A DNA stretch of 64,000 nucleotides from Piliocolobus tephrosceles (GCF_002776525.5 NC_045447.1:23376172-23440171), one strand, 5' to 3'; shown: positions 11,632 through 22,405, counted from the stretch's first letter. Notes: generated by a model from the letters alone, not told the origin. Program-made: numbers and translations.

Positions 11632-12680
11632 TTGAAAAAAATAATTTGCAAACCATGTATCTGACAAGGGGTTAATACACAATATTTATAAAGAATTCAT
11701 ACAACCCAATAGTGGGAAAAATATAATCCAATTAAAATATGGGCAAAAAACCTGAATAGACATTTCTCCAAAGAAGACATAAAAATGGACAACAGGTATA
11801 CAAAAAGGTGCTCAACATGATTAATCATCAAGAAAATACAAATCAAAATCACTATGGAATATCACTTCATACCCAGTAAGATGGCTATTGACAAACAGTC
11901 AAAAGGTAATAAATGTTGGAGAGGTTGTGAAGAAAAAGAACTCTCGTAACACCATCAGTGGAAATGTAGACTGATATTGCCAATGTGGAAAACAATATAG
12001 AAGTTTCTAAAGAAATGAAAAGTAGAATAATCATATGACTCAGCAATATTTTTTCTGGGTATATACCCAAAGGAAATGAAATTACAACCTCATAAAGATA
12101 TATGTACTCCCATGTTCATTGCATCATTATTCACAATAACTAAGATATAAAAACAACCTAAGTTCCTGTTGACTGCCAAACGGACAAAGAAACTGTGCTA
12201 CGTGCATGCAATGGACTATTACTCAGCCTGAAATAATGCACTTTGCCACAACACGATTGAGCTTGGAGAACATTATTCTAAGTGAAATAAACCAGACACA
12301 GAAAGAAATTTTTCACATTATCTCACTTATATGTGACATTTTAACAAATTGTTTAAATATACAGAGAGAGAAAACAAAACAGTGGTTACCAGATGAAGTG
12401 GTGGGGGAAGAGGGAGGTGTAAGTCAAAGGATATGAAGAAGCAGATATGTAGGATGATCAGGTATACAGATCTAATGTGTAGGATGAGAGCTATGGGTAA
12501 TAAAATTGTACTGCATATGGTATCAGGCTAAATTAATAGATTTTAGCTACTCTTGCCACAAAAACAACAACCAAAAAAGAAAGGGCAACTTGTTTTTACT
12601 ATCTATGCATATCCCATAACATCATGTTGTATGCCTTATAATAAACATGCACAATAAGTTTAAAAAACAAAGAATATAAT
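11632..12680 (+). mobile_element. 5'-truncated L1 3' end (L1MA/MB-like)
   Basis: It starts inside ORF2 ('atttgcaaaccatgtatctg'), passes through 'gggtatatacccaaaggaaa' and 'atgttcattgcatcattatt', and ends in a degraded 3' UTR with 'taataaacatgcacaata'. This is the common late ORF2 plus 3' UTR segment of L1. Stops and indels abound; the frame at 12206-12436 is a shadow of the ORF2 tail. No clear target duplication seen. Confidence 0.85.
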
Positions 12681-12879
12681 ACATATATTGAGTTTATAGA
12701 AAGAGACTTCTAGAAGATTATTGAACCACTAGATGGAGGGGTCTTGGGTCTCTAAATGACTGTCTGAAGCAGATAAGCATTACATTTCTTCCCCAGCATG
12801 CCACTGACTATGACATGTGACATGAGTATGTCATGTCTTTTGGCTATGGCATTAGTAAGAGAATAAACTGCTAAAACAT

Positions 12880-13165
12880 TTTTTTTTAAATTTTTACTTT
12901 TTAAATTTATTTACCTGTCACCCAGGCTGGAGTACAGTGGCGTGATCTCGACTCATTGCAACCTCTGCCTCCCAGGTTCAAGCAATTCTCCTGGCTCAGC
13001 CTCCCAAGTAGCTGGGATTATAGGTGCCTGCCACCACATCTGGCTAATTTTTTGTATTTTTAGTAGAGATGGGGTTTTGCCATGTTGACCAGGCTGGTTT
13101 TGAACTTCTGACCTCAGGTGATCCACCTGTCTCAGCCTCCCAAAATTCTGGGATCTCTGGCCACA
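12880..13165 (-). mobile_element. Alu SINE, 5' end damaged
   Basis: Antisense Alu: 'ctgtcacccaggctggagta', 'cctcccaggttcaagcaatt', 'tagtagagatggggttttgc' and 'cctcaggtgatccacctgtc' follow in order. At the element's 5' end the usual 'acaggcgtgagccaccgcg' block is missing; the text jumps from 'ttctgggat' to 'ctctggccac'. The A tail (plus-strand T-rich, 12879-12912) is degraded. Confidence 0.9.
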
Positions 13166-13257
13166 TTGTTGTGAATGGAAAACAAATATTCCTCTAGAAT
13201 CACTCTCAGTGCCAAATTTTATATTTGTCAGAATTCTCTAGAGAAGCAGAACCAATA

Positions 13258-13602
13258 ATTACCATCTCTTGGTATCTGTTGGGGGTTGATTCTAGGACCC
13301 CTCCATCCTTGAGTATACCAAAAGCCAGTGATGCTCAAGTCCCTTATATAAAAGTCCCTTATATATAACAGGATGGTATCTGTATACAACCTATATATAT
13401 TCTCGTGTATGCTTTAAATCATCTCCAAATTACTTACAATACCTAATGCAATGTAAATGCTATGTAAATAGTTGTTATACTTTATTCTTTAGGGAATAAT
13501 AACAAGAAAACAAAAAGTCAGTACATGTTCAGTACAGATATACCATACTTCTTTGTTTCAAATATTTTATCTGAAGTTGGTTGCCTCCATATACATATGG
13601 AA
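13258..13602 (-). mobile_element. MER2 DNA transposon (Tigger-related)
   Basis: The blocks 'ttggtatctgttgggggttg', 'tgctcaagtcccttatataa', 'aatcatctccaaattactta' and 'caatgtaaatgctatgtaaa' occur in MER2 order. MER2 is a short non-autonomous element moved by Tigger transposases, with TA target sites. The string 'aagtcccttatata' is duplicated in tandem at about 13338-13366. The right terminal repeat is eroded where the GA tract begins. It has the same orientation as the copy at 23185. Confidence 0.8.
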
Positions 13603-13683
13603 AGAGAGACAGAGAGAGAGAGAAAAAGAAAAGAAAGAAAGAGAGAGAGAAAGAAAGAGAGAAAGAAAGAAAGAGACACAGAG
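13600..13683 (+). repeat. GA-rich polypurine tract
   Basis: About 80 bases, almost all purine, made of GA, GAAA and GAAAG units between the MER2 end and the resumed LTR. It probably grew from the AG-rich or TA-rich end of the LTR, which in relatives is a 'atatagagagaga' stretch. The plus-strand frame 13525-13728 is its translation. Confidence 0.9.
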
Positions 13684-14099
13684 AAATATATTTATAAGGC
13701 ATTGACTCATGTGATTATGGATACTTGAAAGTCCCAGGATCTACACGGTGAGTCAGGAAGCTGGAGTGGAGACTGAGGAAAGCTGACAGTTTAGTTCCTG
13801 TCTGTACTGTCAGGCTTGAGACCTAAAAAGAGTGAATGTCCCAGTTCAAAGATCATTAGGAAGTAAGGCCTCTCTGTTACTTAGCCTTTTTGTTCTACTT
13901 TGACCTTTCATTGATTAGATGAGGCCCACCCACATTAGCAAGGGCAATATTCTTTACTCAGCCTACCAATTTAAATGTAATCTCATTCCAAAACATCCTC
14001 ACAGAAACAGGATAATGTTTGTGTAAATATTTGGGCACCATATGGCCCAGTCAAGCTGACACATAAAATTAACCATCATGGCACTACTAAATCTTAGAG

Positions 14100-14490
14100 A
14101 AGAAACACTCACCATGGCAGAGCCAGGACTCTTTAAAGATGTAACATTTGAGCAAAAAACTTGAATATTATGAAGGAATTGAAGGAATCATGAGATTCTC
14201 AGGTAAGAGCCTTTTCTTCACTTACAGAGGGAAGACCAGAGCCAATGACCATGAGTCACAGCAGGTTACATGCTCTAGGAATAGCAAGGATGCTAGGGTA
14301 GCTTGTGTGAGAATGAGTGTTGGAAGCAGTGATAATAAAGTTCATAGATATACTCAGGGTCAGATCACGCATGGCTTTGCAGGACATCAAAAGGCACATA
14401 GATTATATTCTATTTGTGACAAATAAAGACAAGAAGAATTTGAGCCTGGAAAGGACATTCTGTGCTTTGAGAAAAAACACAAGATTAGGA
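14100..14490 (+). repeat. Ancient interspersed repeat, family not named
   Basis: The phrase order 'agcaaggatgctagggtagc', 'cagatcacgcatggctttgc' and 'gacatcaaaaggcacataga' resembles a dispersed mammalian repeat that I recognise by wording but cannot name. Possible relatives in this window lie at 33390-33740 and 45420-45880. The small frames at 14148-14426 and 14317-14520 have no motif. Confidence 0.4.
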
Positions 14491-14499
14491 GACAAGAAT

Positions 14500-15300
14500 A
14501 AAAGTAGGAATATCAATTGAGAGCCTGTTTGTATAATTCAGTTTCATTTTCTTGAAATAAGACTACAGAATGTATACTGGCAGGTTGCAGTAAGTGTCCC
14601 AATTTGAATGCTGTTCACTACATGGCCCAATCTTTCATGTACACCTTCCTTAAGAATTCTGGAGTAAAGCGTGGAAGCTGACATACATTAAGGTTCTTGA
14701 CTACCTCTCATCTCAGAGGGCAGATATTACCCTCAGGATTTCCTTTGCAGCATTAGAAGCTGCAGGCTCGTTAGACTCCAAACATGTGAACCACCACCAC
14801 ATGTCAACTTTGATTTAAAGCAAAGGAGCTGGCATTGCTTGAAGGTGAGGTCACTGGAATCGGAGCCTTGATGAAGTTTCTCAGAAAGAAAACATTGTGC
14901 TGTGTTTGTGTCTCCCTCACATTCCTCCTTCCCCCTCGCCTCACTTCCCACCACATGTGGGTTGGCTGTTCCTAAGGCCCCAGGGATTGAAGGAAAGGCA
15001 TTGACTTTGGAGCATATCAAAGAGTCTACACAAAACCAGGGAGAAGTCCTCCTCAACCTGGGCACAGTTTTCCAAGGAAAGATATTCTAATTTTGATGGG
15101 AGAAAGAGACTGGGAGAAGAAGCTACTTCAGCCTGTTACAGAAAACAACTCTTGGTGTGTGTTCATGGAATTCGCTACATAATAAGGAAGCTGATTCTCC
15201 AGCTGTGAGTCAGAGTCTGGCTGATGTAAAACGATGAAAGAAAAAGCCCCTAGAGGTTTACACACAGGCAAAATTTCCAAGATTGTGTCCCCATTAACAA
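14500..15300. other. Unclassified single-copy-looking sequence
   Basis: No repeat recognised. Slightly higher GC at 14880-15070, with overlapping frames on both strands (14733-15065 minus, 110 codons; 14902-15090 plus, 62 codons) that show no domain and no flanking gene structure. Nothing else seen. Confidence 0.5.
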
Positions 15301-15304
15301 AGGC

Positions 15305-15525
15305 TGGGACCAGGGAGTAAGGTTACCTGGGTTTCAAGATCAGCCCATTCATAGGCGTCATGCAAGCCTGAGCTGGTTAATTTTCTCCTTTGGCTTCAGT
15401 GTCCTCTTTTGTAAAGTAGGGGTAATAATGTTATTTCCTTTGTAGGGTTAATATGAGGATGAGGAGACATAATGCACGGGAAAATGCTTTGTAAATTCCA
15501 AAGCTATTACCAATATATTTTACTT
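15305..15525 (+). repeat. MIR SINE
   Basis: 'ttacctgggtttcaagatc', 'gagctggttaattttctcct', 'cagtgtcctcttttgtaaag', 'taggggtaataatgttattt' and 'gggttaatatgaggatgagg' follow the MIR order from central core to 3' part. It ends near 'gctttgtaaattcc'. Confidence 0.75.
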
Positions 15526-15842
15526 CATACCACTCAACTAATATTTAACTAATATTTATATTGAAGATCCCTCTGCTTCTATTCCTGTTCTAGGTCTGGG
15601 GATTGAACCACAATCGGATACCTAGTGGAGACAGAAATTTAAAATCATGTTTGTTTATAAAAGTGAAAGTGTTGGTAGGTGTAAACAGTTTGATTCCTTA
15701 GAAGTGAGTTGGAACTCACCTTAGAAGATAGTTACTAATTGTATATCCAAAATTCCTTTCTACTGCAGTCTTTCTGTCTCAGAACATGCTATTATATGAT
15801 ACCCATCCAATTGCTCAAAACAAAAGCATAGGAGTCTTTGTT
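15526..15842. other. Unclassified spacer
   Basis: No repeat or gene recognised between the MIR and the Alu. Confidence 0.5.
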
Positions 15843-16182
15843 TATTCTTTTTTATTTTTTATTTTTATTTTTTTTGAGACAGAGTCTTGCTTTGTTGCCC
15901 AGGCTGGAGTGCAGTGGCATGACCATGGCTCAATGCAGTCTCAAATTCCTGGGCCCAAGTGATCCTCCCACCTCAGTCTCCCAAGTAGCTAGGACCACAG
16001 GCACGCACCATCACCACACACAGCTAGCCCAGCTTATTTATTTATTTATTTATTTAGATACAGGGGTCTCCCTATGTTGCTCAGGTTGGACTCAAACTCC
16101 TGTGCTCAAGCAATCTTACTGTCTCAGCTGCCCAAATTATTGGGACTATAGGTGTGAGCCACTATACCCAGCCTATTCTTTT
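15843..16182 (-). mobile_element. Alu SINE (AluJ-like) with 9-bp target duplication
   Basis: The Alu proper is about 15852-16173 on the minus strand, starting with its T-rich complement tail and 'gagacagagtcttgctttgt', with AluJ-like 'cctgggcccaagtgatcctc'. The middle linker has grown to an ATTT microsatellite (16036-16059). The string 'tattctttt' flanks it at 15843-15851 and 16174-16182. The 136-codon plus-strand frame at 15838-16248 is the Alu read through and is not a gene. Confidence 0.92.
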
Positions 16183-16390
16183 CTTTACTCTTTCCACATC
16201 CAGCCTATCAGAAAGTCCTATATCCTCTGCCTGAAGAAAATATCTTGAAATCTCTCCTCCCCTGCCCATCTCTACTGCTATCACTCTGATGCAAGGCCTT
16301 CTGTCACTCTGCCTACATAAAAGTTACCAACTGCTTTCTCTGTCTCCAGTATTAACATTTACCCTACAGCAAACAGGTCTTAAAGATACC

Positions 16391-16536
16391 ATACCATTTC
16401 GTCGGGAAGCTGAGGCAGGAGAATCACTTGAACCTGGGAGGTGGAAGTGGCAGTGAACCGAGATCACACCACTGCACTCCAGCCTGGTGACATAGCGAAA
16501 CTCTGTCAAAAAAAAAAAAAAAAGCTATACCATTTC
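16391..16536 (+). mobile_element. 5'-truncated Alu (right arm only) with 10-bp target duplication
   Basis: Only the last part of the right arm is present, from 'tcgggaagctgaggcaggag' at 16402 to the A tail ending about 16523. The exact string 'ataccatttc' lies on both sides (16391-16400 and 16527-16536). The clean duplication shows truncation at insertion, not later deletion. Confidence 0.9.
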
Positions 16537-16554
16537 TTGCTAACCCCTCTATCC

Positions 16555-17010
16555 ACCTAGATTTCCAACTCCTTAGCATGGCCACTCATGCCTTATGTCA
16601 TCTGGCCTCTGTCTTCTGGCTAATTTCTCTCACCAACAGTTTAGTCTACTGTAAGCACACTGGCATTCTTGCTGTACTTCAGGAGAATGTTACTGCTATC
16701 TTGGGGCATTTCACTGGCTGTTTCCTTTTCCTGCAAAGCTCTGATCCCGGATCATTTTGTGTCCTTCTCAGGTCTCAGCTCAAATGTCTTGACCTCAGAG
16801 AAGCTTCTGTCACCACCCAATATAACGACTGCCAGCCTAGTCACTTTCTCACTATGCTGCTTTTTGTTTCCTGAGCATTTGTCATTATTTGCAATGACCT
16901 TGTTCACTTGTTTACATCTTTGTTGTCCATGGTCACCTATCTCAGAAACTCTGTGGGAATTGGCATCTTTTTATCTATCTAGTTCAGTACTGTACTTGGC
17001 TGCCAATCTC
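16555..17010 (+). mobile_element. L2 LINE 3' fragment
   Basis: Matches the L2 3' region in order: 'cttatgtcatctggcctctg', 'aagcacactggcattcttgc', 'ggtctcagctcaaatgtctt', 'gacctcagagaagcttctgt', then the 'catttgtcattatttgcaat' area. Frames 16578-16874 and 16669-17088 are translations of this non-coding 3' end. Confidence 0.75.
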
Positions 17011-18230
17011 ACCATGATGTACAGGAAACCCCATCAGGTCCACAATCAGCGGCTTCAGAGTGGATCCAAAGGTCCCTTTTATTTTTAGAAAAGCACTTTA
17101 TAGTACCTTTTAGGGATAAATCTAAAAATCTAACCCACCTAAATCCACCCTAGTTATGCAGGAAGATCTAAGGTGAATGACAGAATCTAAGTAAATTCTG
17201 TAGATTTAGATAAGTTTTGTGTCCAGTGGTATCAATTGGGTGTTTTGTGTTTTTAAAAAAACAAATCATGCTTCAGAAAATTGCTTCCCTGGAAAACAGT
17301 ATTTTTCCTAAATATGGATTTTTACTTACTCAGAGCTATAAATCATGGGGTGTTCTTGTGGAAGTATCAGCAGTTGCGTATAAGAGGAGAGTAGATGGAA
17401 AGAAATTGTCAGCAGGGGTATGTTGATTGGATATATTCATCATCTCACTCTGGTGAAAAGCTTGCTAAAAAAAGAAAAAATAAAGGAATGAACAGAACAC
17501 AGCATTAGAAAGAACACAGACTAAATACCCTTACTTGGTATTATTTACCAAAGCACAGACATGTACCAAACAAGGAAGATTGTCTACTCTGGATCAAGGG
17601 GCCATAATAAGTGTAAGTAGGTAAGTGGGGGAGGTGAGTAGGGGTGGGATGGCACTGGGAACTGACACCTGCTTTTAAAGGAAGACTGAGAGCTAGTCAG
17701 GTATGAGTAGGTAAGGAATCATGGCATTGCATTTGACCTGTGGATTCTAAATGAAGCCACTTCTAGTGGCAATTATAAGTTACTCTGTGTTGTGTATCGA
17801 TTTCGATATCCCCAGCTTCTTAGGAGTGTCCCCTCACCCTTGGTCAAGTCAGGAGGTCGGAATGATCCTAGCCCACTGAGGACACTGTGCCCACTGGAGT
17901 GGCAATCTGGTGAGGACCAATGGCAACCAATGAAGTTAGGTGATATCACAACCAAGAGGTAGATGGCAGGAAATAAATAAAGAAATGGCTCTGCCTACAT
18001 GTGATAAAGTGGAACTTGGAAAATCTACAGGATCAAGAGATATAGGTGGGGTGGAGCACCATCTTTTGGCAATTAGGCTGGTTGAAGCTGATACTAGAGT
18101 AATTTTGCTATAAAAGGCAATGTGCCTTATTTTAGAGTACTGAGCTGCTTGTCTAGAGGAAAACAGCTCACACAGAGATGAGGAAGACATAGCTCACAGG
18201 ATACCTACAGTTGGATAAGCTATTTCAGTG
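17011..18230. other. Unclassified sequence, no gene
   Basis: No repeat that I can name. Contains a G-rich stretch at about 17624-17650 whose loops are too long for a standard quadruplex. Short frames on both strands (17217-17426, 17773-17955, 17936-18190) lack motifs. Confidence 0.5.
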
Positions 18231-20440
18231 CCTTTCAGGACTCACATGATCTTTTTGAGGCCCCTCAATGAGTTATGCACAAGTGTTCATTTTTCAATTC
18301 CCATTTTGGAAAATAGCTGAGCCCTTTACAAAGCCTAGCAAGAACTCCACATGGGAGGAAACATAGAAAAGGGCTTCTGCAAACTTATCCCGAAGAAACA
18401 AATTCTTCAGTCTGGAAGGGAAGATCAAGTCAATCACACATTCTGGAAGAGGTAAGTTACCCAACATATTCTTAAGTTTGTGTTGCACACAGGCCTGGTT
18501 CCACAGGCATGAGATCAGTGCAGCCACACAAGACCCACACTCAGAAAGGAACCATACTTTGGGCCTAAAGCTCCACAGTCACTTTCTTGAAATCCTTAAC
18601 ATTTTGTTTGAACTTGTATTGTGGAAGTGAAATCTGATAGGACAATGGAGCATATTTCAGGACTTGGAGTCTTAGTCCTATGGACCCTACAGCCTGCTGC
18701 CTTCCCACCTCTTCTGGATAGGTTTTCAGCCACCTGCTCCAGGTCCCTGGTACTTGGCACCTGGGATTCCAGCCAGCCATCCCCTCCAAGCCCCTGCTCT
18801 GTGATTGTTGCTGCCCTCCTGCCAGGATTGTGAGGACCCTGGTAGTGTCATCAGGGGTGAGAAGCCTATGTTCGCTGTCATCATCCATCTCCAGTTGGGG
18901 TCTGCCCATAGTGCAGGGTGGCCAGATCAGGATCAGACGTGCATGCCCTGTGGTGTCCCCAGGGGTGTACAGCAGCAACATACCCTGCCACAGGTCAGTC
19001 CCAGTATTAAGACTGCAATTCTTTAGTGGTTTCCTGTCCCAGTGGGTTGGAGCAATGAACTCTGAAAAAAAAAAGACTGAATTCTGTGCTCCTAGGTAGG
19101 GCATTCCAGTCCAGCGCGGAGGTTGATGGGAAAGGAAACCATGCAGCCAGATGCACACTGCAGATTATGGAACAGACCTTAGTTACCTGGGAGGGTCTGC
19201 TCACATGCAATGAGTATCTCCCTGTTAGAGAGAGGGTGACATTGAATAGTGTTAAATAAAGTTTATAGGAGGTCATAGGTTTGGACTGAGCTCCTGCACT
19301 AGGCCAAACAGACAGAACCGAAATGGAGTTACTTATGTGGAAGTTCCACATCACCAAGCCAAAACTAAGTTGTTTATCTGACTTTTCAAGAAGTCAGAAG
19401 AGAGAGAAATAATAGCTAAATCCCCAAACAGTTCAGTTTTAGCCTCATGATAAGAAAGTCACCTTTGCTTTAACTTTTATAAGGAAAATAACTTTGAAAA
19501 TACCAACCCACTTTTTATTCTGTTTCTGCTTTCCTCAGCACTTTTCTGTCTATTAAGTGAATTTCCTCTGCTTAACTCATCAGAACACTCATACTATTTG
19601 ATAAAATGAGGTGCTGTCCAATTCTGGAATCGCAAAAGAAAGCCAATTAAGGTCTTTAAATTTATTGTAATTTTGTCTCTTGACAATAGCAAACACAGAA
19701 CAACATGACAACTTGGGAGGAGACTGGCGAAGAAGGAAAATATTATATTTCAATATAGTTTGTGGCACTTTTCTTATTTGTTGAACAAGGAGCCTCACAA
19801 ATTGTATAGCCAGCCTTGGTTGCATGCATAGTTTTGTGGCTCTTCAGGTAATCCTTGTGTTCCTGCCTACAACCTTTATACGGCCAAGAAGGCAAGCCTG
19901 GACATTTCTCAAAGACAGTGCCAGGTCTTAGAACATTGAAAAGCTGAGAAATCTGGTGATAGAGGCAAGAGAGAAGGATAGGAGCAAAATAGGCATTAGT
20001 TGAAAGTCTGAGAAGATAAGAGCTGTCTCCAAAGTTTCAGTTTAGCCAGCTCACTGCACTTTCTAGAAATGGGTGGGAGGAGCTCCTAAGCAAAATCTAT
20101 CCCTAAAAAAACCAATCCACAGAACTATGTGAAGTCAACAGCATGGCTAGAGGGTGTGTTTCCTACTGGATTCTTAGGGGGTTTTTAGGTGTTGTTTTCA
20201 CCCAAATATGCCCAAGACAAACTTAAATGTTACACTTGTAAAACTCCAATACATCAGAGAGGAGGAAGCAAAAGAAACATCTTAGAGTTCACCCCATACA
20301 ATTTACAGGTGGGGAGTAAGAGATCTGTACCACCGCCAAGTGGGAGCAGAAGAAATGTTCAAATGTATCACAATAACCTGGTTAGTGACAGATTTGGAAA
20401 ATAACTTCTGAGACCCAATCCAGGGAAGTTTCCACTAAAA
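18231..20440. other. GC-richer unclassified block, probably old LTR or DNA-transposon material
   Basis: Bases about 18290-18660 and 19740-19800 read like pieces of dispersed mammalian repeats, and 19225-19590 has the wording of an LTR, but I cannot assign families. The segment 18660-19160 is clearly richer in GC than the rest of the window. No exon structure, CpG island or promoter is evident. 19600-20440 contains nothing recognised. Confidence 0.4.
18565..19158 (-). other. Longest open frame outside simple repeats (197 codons), not supported as a gene
   Basis: The frame begins with a Met on the minus strand and ends at 18565. No signal peptide, membrane segment or known motif is visible; the composition is ordinary and the C-terminal 30 residues come from sequence that looks repeat-derived. 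Other frames overlap it on both strands (18805-19026, 18830-19099, 19007-19357), which is what GC-richer DNA with fewer stops gives by chance. There is no neighbouring promoter or polyadenylation site that I can tie to it. It could be a decayed transposon or viral frame, or pure chance. Confidence 0.3.
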
Positions 20441-20461
20441 CTGAGCCTGCTTGCTTGCTTG

Positions 20462-20474
20462 CTTTCCTTCTTTC

Positions 20475-20534
<60 letters not shown>

Positions 20535-20546
20535 TCNNNNNNNNNN

Positions 20547-20595
<49 letters not shown>

Positions 20596-20693
20596 CTCCT
20601 TCCTTCCTTCCTTCCTTCCTTTCTCTTTCTTTCTTTCTCTTTCTTTCTTTCTTTCTTTCTCTTTCTTTCTTCCTTCCTTCTTTCTCTTTCTTT

Positions 20694-20790
<97 letters not shown>

Positions 20791-20797
20791 TTCTTTC
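20462..20797. repeat. Polypyrimidine tract, (CTTT)n with CCTT and CT parts
   Basis: All called bases in 336 positions are C or T on the plus strand: mostly CTTT units, a CCTT block near 20593-20620 and CT-rich units at the end. A short GCTT run precedes it (20448-20461). Ten N bases interrupt it. The 120-143-codon frames over it on both strands are artefacts of the array. Confidence 0.97.
20537..20546. other. 10-base assembly gap in the CTTT array
   Basis: Ten N characters stand inside an otherwise pure CTTT run, so the true length of the array is unknown. Confidence 0.98.
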
Positions 20798-20867
20798 AAT
20801 GGCTTTCATTTTTACAAATATTAAATGTGAAAAGGCCAGAATTTGCCTTAAAATATGATATCGTGTG

Positions 20868-21040
20868 TGGAGTGTCTACTACATGACAGGCCTTGAACAT
20901 TCACAGTTTAACATACAACAGTCTTGTAAATATATTATCATGGCCCCATTTACAAGAGAGGATGTGAAGGCACAGAGAGTACAAATTGTGTAGTCTGTAT
21001 ATGAGCTGAGATTTAAATCCAGGTTAGTATAGCTCTAAGC
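20868..21040 (-). repeat. MIR SINE
   Basis: Complement order of MIR: 'tctactacatgacaggcctt', 'aacatacaacagtcttgtaa', 'catggccccatttacaagag', then 'ttaaatccaggttag'. It directly abuts the MLT1 LTR. Confidence 0.7.
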
Positions 21041-21041
21041 C

Positions 21042-21210
21042 TGTTATAATGGGTTTAGTGAAACCCAAAATTCAAATCCACCTGGAACTCGTAAATGTGA
21101 CCTTATTTGAAAAGGGGGTATTTGCAGCTCTTGATCTGAGGTCATCCTGGATTACCTAGATGGGTCCTGAATCCAGTGAAGTGTCCTGACAGGATACAAA
21201 AGAAAAGATA
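21042..21210 (+). mobile_element. MLT1 (MaLR) LTR, first half
   Basis: Starts 'tgttataatgggtttagtga' and contains 'aaatgtgaccttatttgaaa' and 'aggtcatcctggattaccta', the 5' half of an MLT1 LTR. It resumes at 21592 after the MST-type LTR. Confidence 0.85.
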
Positions 21211-21591
21211 TGGGATATGGTTTGCCTGTGTCTTTGCCAAAATCTCACTTGAGTTGTAGTTCCCATAAACTCTACATGTCGAAGGAAGGGACCTCATGGG
21301 AAATAATTGAATCATGGGGACAGTTACCCCCATGCTGCTGTTCTTGTGATAGTGAGTGAGTTCTCATGAGATCTGACGGTTTTACCAGTGGCTTTTTCCC
21401 CTTTAGTTTGGCACTCCCCCTTCCTGCAATCCAGTGAAGAAGGGTGTGCTTGCTTCCCCTTCCACCATGATTGTAATATTTCCTGAGGCCTCCTCAGCCA
21501 GACAGAATTGTAAGTCAATTAAATCTCCTTCCTTTATAAATTAACCAGTCTTGGGTAGTTCTTTATATCAGCATGAGAATGGACTAATACA
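21211..21591 (+). mobile_element. MST/THE1-type MaLR LTR inserted in MLT1
   Basis: 'gggatatggtttgcctgtgt', 'attgaatcatggggacagtt', 'tctcatgagatctgacggtt' and the end 'gcatgagaatggactaatac' define a complete LTR of the MST/THE1 group. Its divergence from the THE1 copy at 40396 suggests the older MST side. No clear 5-bp target duplication survives. No internal region, so solo. Confidence 0.85.
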
Positions 21592-21859
21592 GACACACAG
21601 AGAAGATAATGTAAAGATAGAGGCAGAAAACTGGAATGATGTGTCTATAAGTCAAAGAATGCCAAGGATTTCTGGCAGCTCTTAAAAGCCAGGAGAGAGG
21701 CATGAAACAGATTCTACCTCAAAGCCTCCAGAAAGATTCCACTCTGCTGACACCTTGATTTTAGACTTCTGCCCACCGACCTATGAGAGAATAAATTTCT
21801 GTTGGCTTATGCCACCAAGTTTGTGATAATTTGTTATGACATCCCTAATAAATGAATAC
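21592..21859 (+). mobile_element. MLT1 (MaLR) LTR, second half
   Basis: Continues exactly where the first half stopped: 'tctataagtcaaagaatgcc', 'agagaggcatgaaacagatt', 'tgctgacaccttgattttag', 'agagaataaatttctgttgg' (with the LTR polyadenylation signal AATAAA) and 'cccaccgacc' variants. Confidence 0.85.
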
Positions 21860-22229
21860 CTTTCTTTTTCACATCTTATGGCTTCTTATATATACTTTTC
21901 TTTGTTTTGTTTCCCTTTTAGTCTCAAGGCTTGTCCCAACAGGAAGATTTTATAGATAATGGATAAAAAGGAATTAAAAGAAAACATCCCATATCTGATT
22001 GCTATTTTCAAAGCCATTTCTGAATCAGTTGATTCCATTACACAAGCAAAAATTCTTAAAATGAATTTCCTTAGAAAAATGAGAGGAAGCACCCCTAATA
22101 AATTACAAGCCATTGCTCCAGTTGCTTTTTGTTAAGAAAAAAAAAAGAACAGACCACTGAAATGATTCATAAATCATGTGATTTTAATACTGATGATACC
22201 ATACAGAACTTTGTTGTTTACCAGGACTT

Positions 22230-22405
22230 TTATTTCACATGCATGACCTCATATCATTCCCAAGTCAAGCCTATTTTTTTGTGTGTTATTTTATTCATGA
22301 AAATACAATGGATCAGTGAGTTACCTGCTCAGGGCACCATGATTAGTATGTGTCAGAATAGGGACTTAAGCTCAGCTCACTTGCTCAAATGCTTTTACCA
22401 TTATG
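22230..22405 (-). repeat. MIR SINE, diverged
   Basis: Complement MIR order with 'cacatgcatgacctcatatc', 'agtgagttacctgctcaggg' and 'gacttaagctcagctcactt'. Moderately convincing. Confidence 0.55.

Larger units (their letters stand above)
13222..14078 (-). mobile_element. Second MLT2-type ERVL LTR, antisense, split by MER2
   Basis: The plus strand opens 'gaattctctagagaagcaga' and, after the MER2 and a GA tract, continues with 'aggcattgactcatgtgatt', 'gatgaggcccacccacatta' and 'cagtcaagctgacacataaa', ending at 'aaccatca'. This is the complement of a complete MLT2-like LTR. No internal sequence is attached. It has the same orientation as the provirus 3' LTR at 7620-8447. Confidence 0.75.

Noticed and set aside
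14733..15090. Opposite-strand frames of 110 and 62 codons
   Set aside because: No domain or gene context; each is likely a chance frame.
15838..16248. 136-codon plus-strand frame
   Set aside because: It is an antisense Alu read through, with the familiar Alu peptide wording.
17624..17650. G-rich stretch as a G-quadruplex
   Set aside because: Two of the three loops would be 8 or 9 bases, beyond the usual limit of 7.
20462..20797. CRISPR-like regular repetition in the tetranucleotide arrays
   Set aside because: Units are 4 bases with no spacers, and the DNA is eukaryotic.
20368..20886. Several open frames of 120-143 codons on both strands
   Set aside because: They translate a CTTT array into Ser-Phe-Leu or Lys-Glu-Arg repeats and run through N bases; all frames are open because the array holds no stop.
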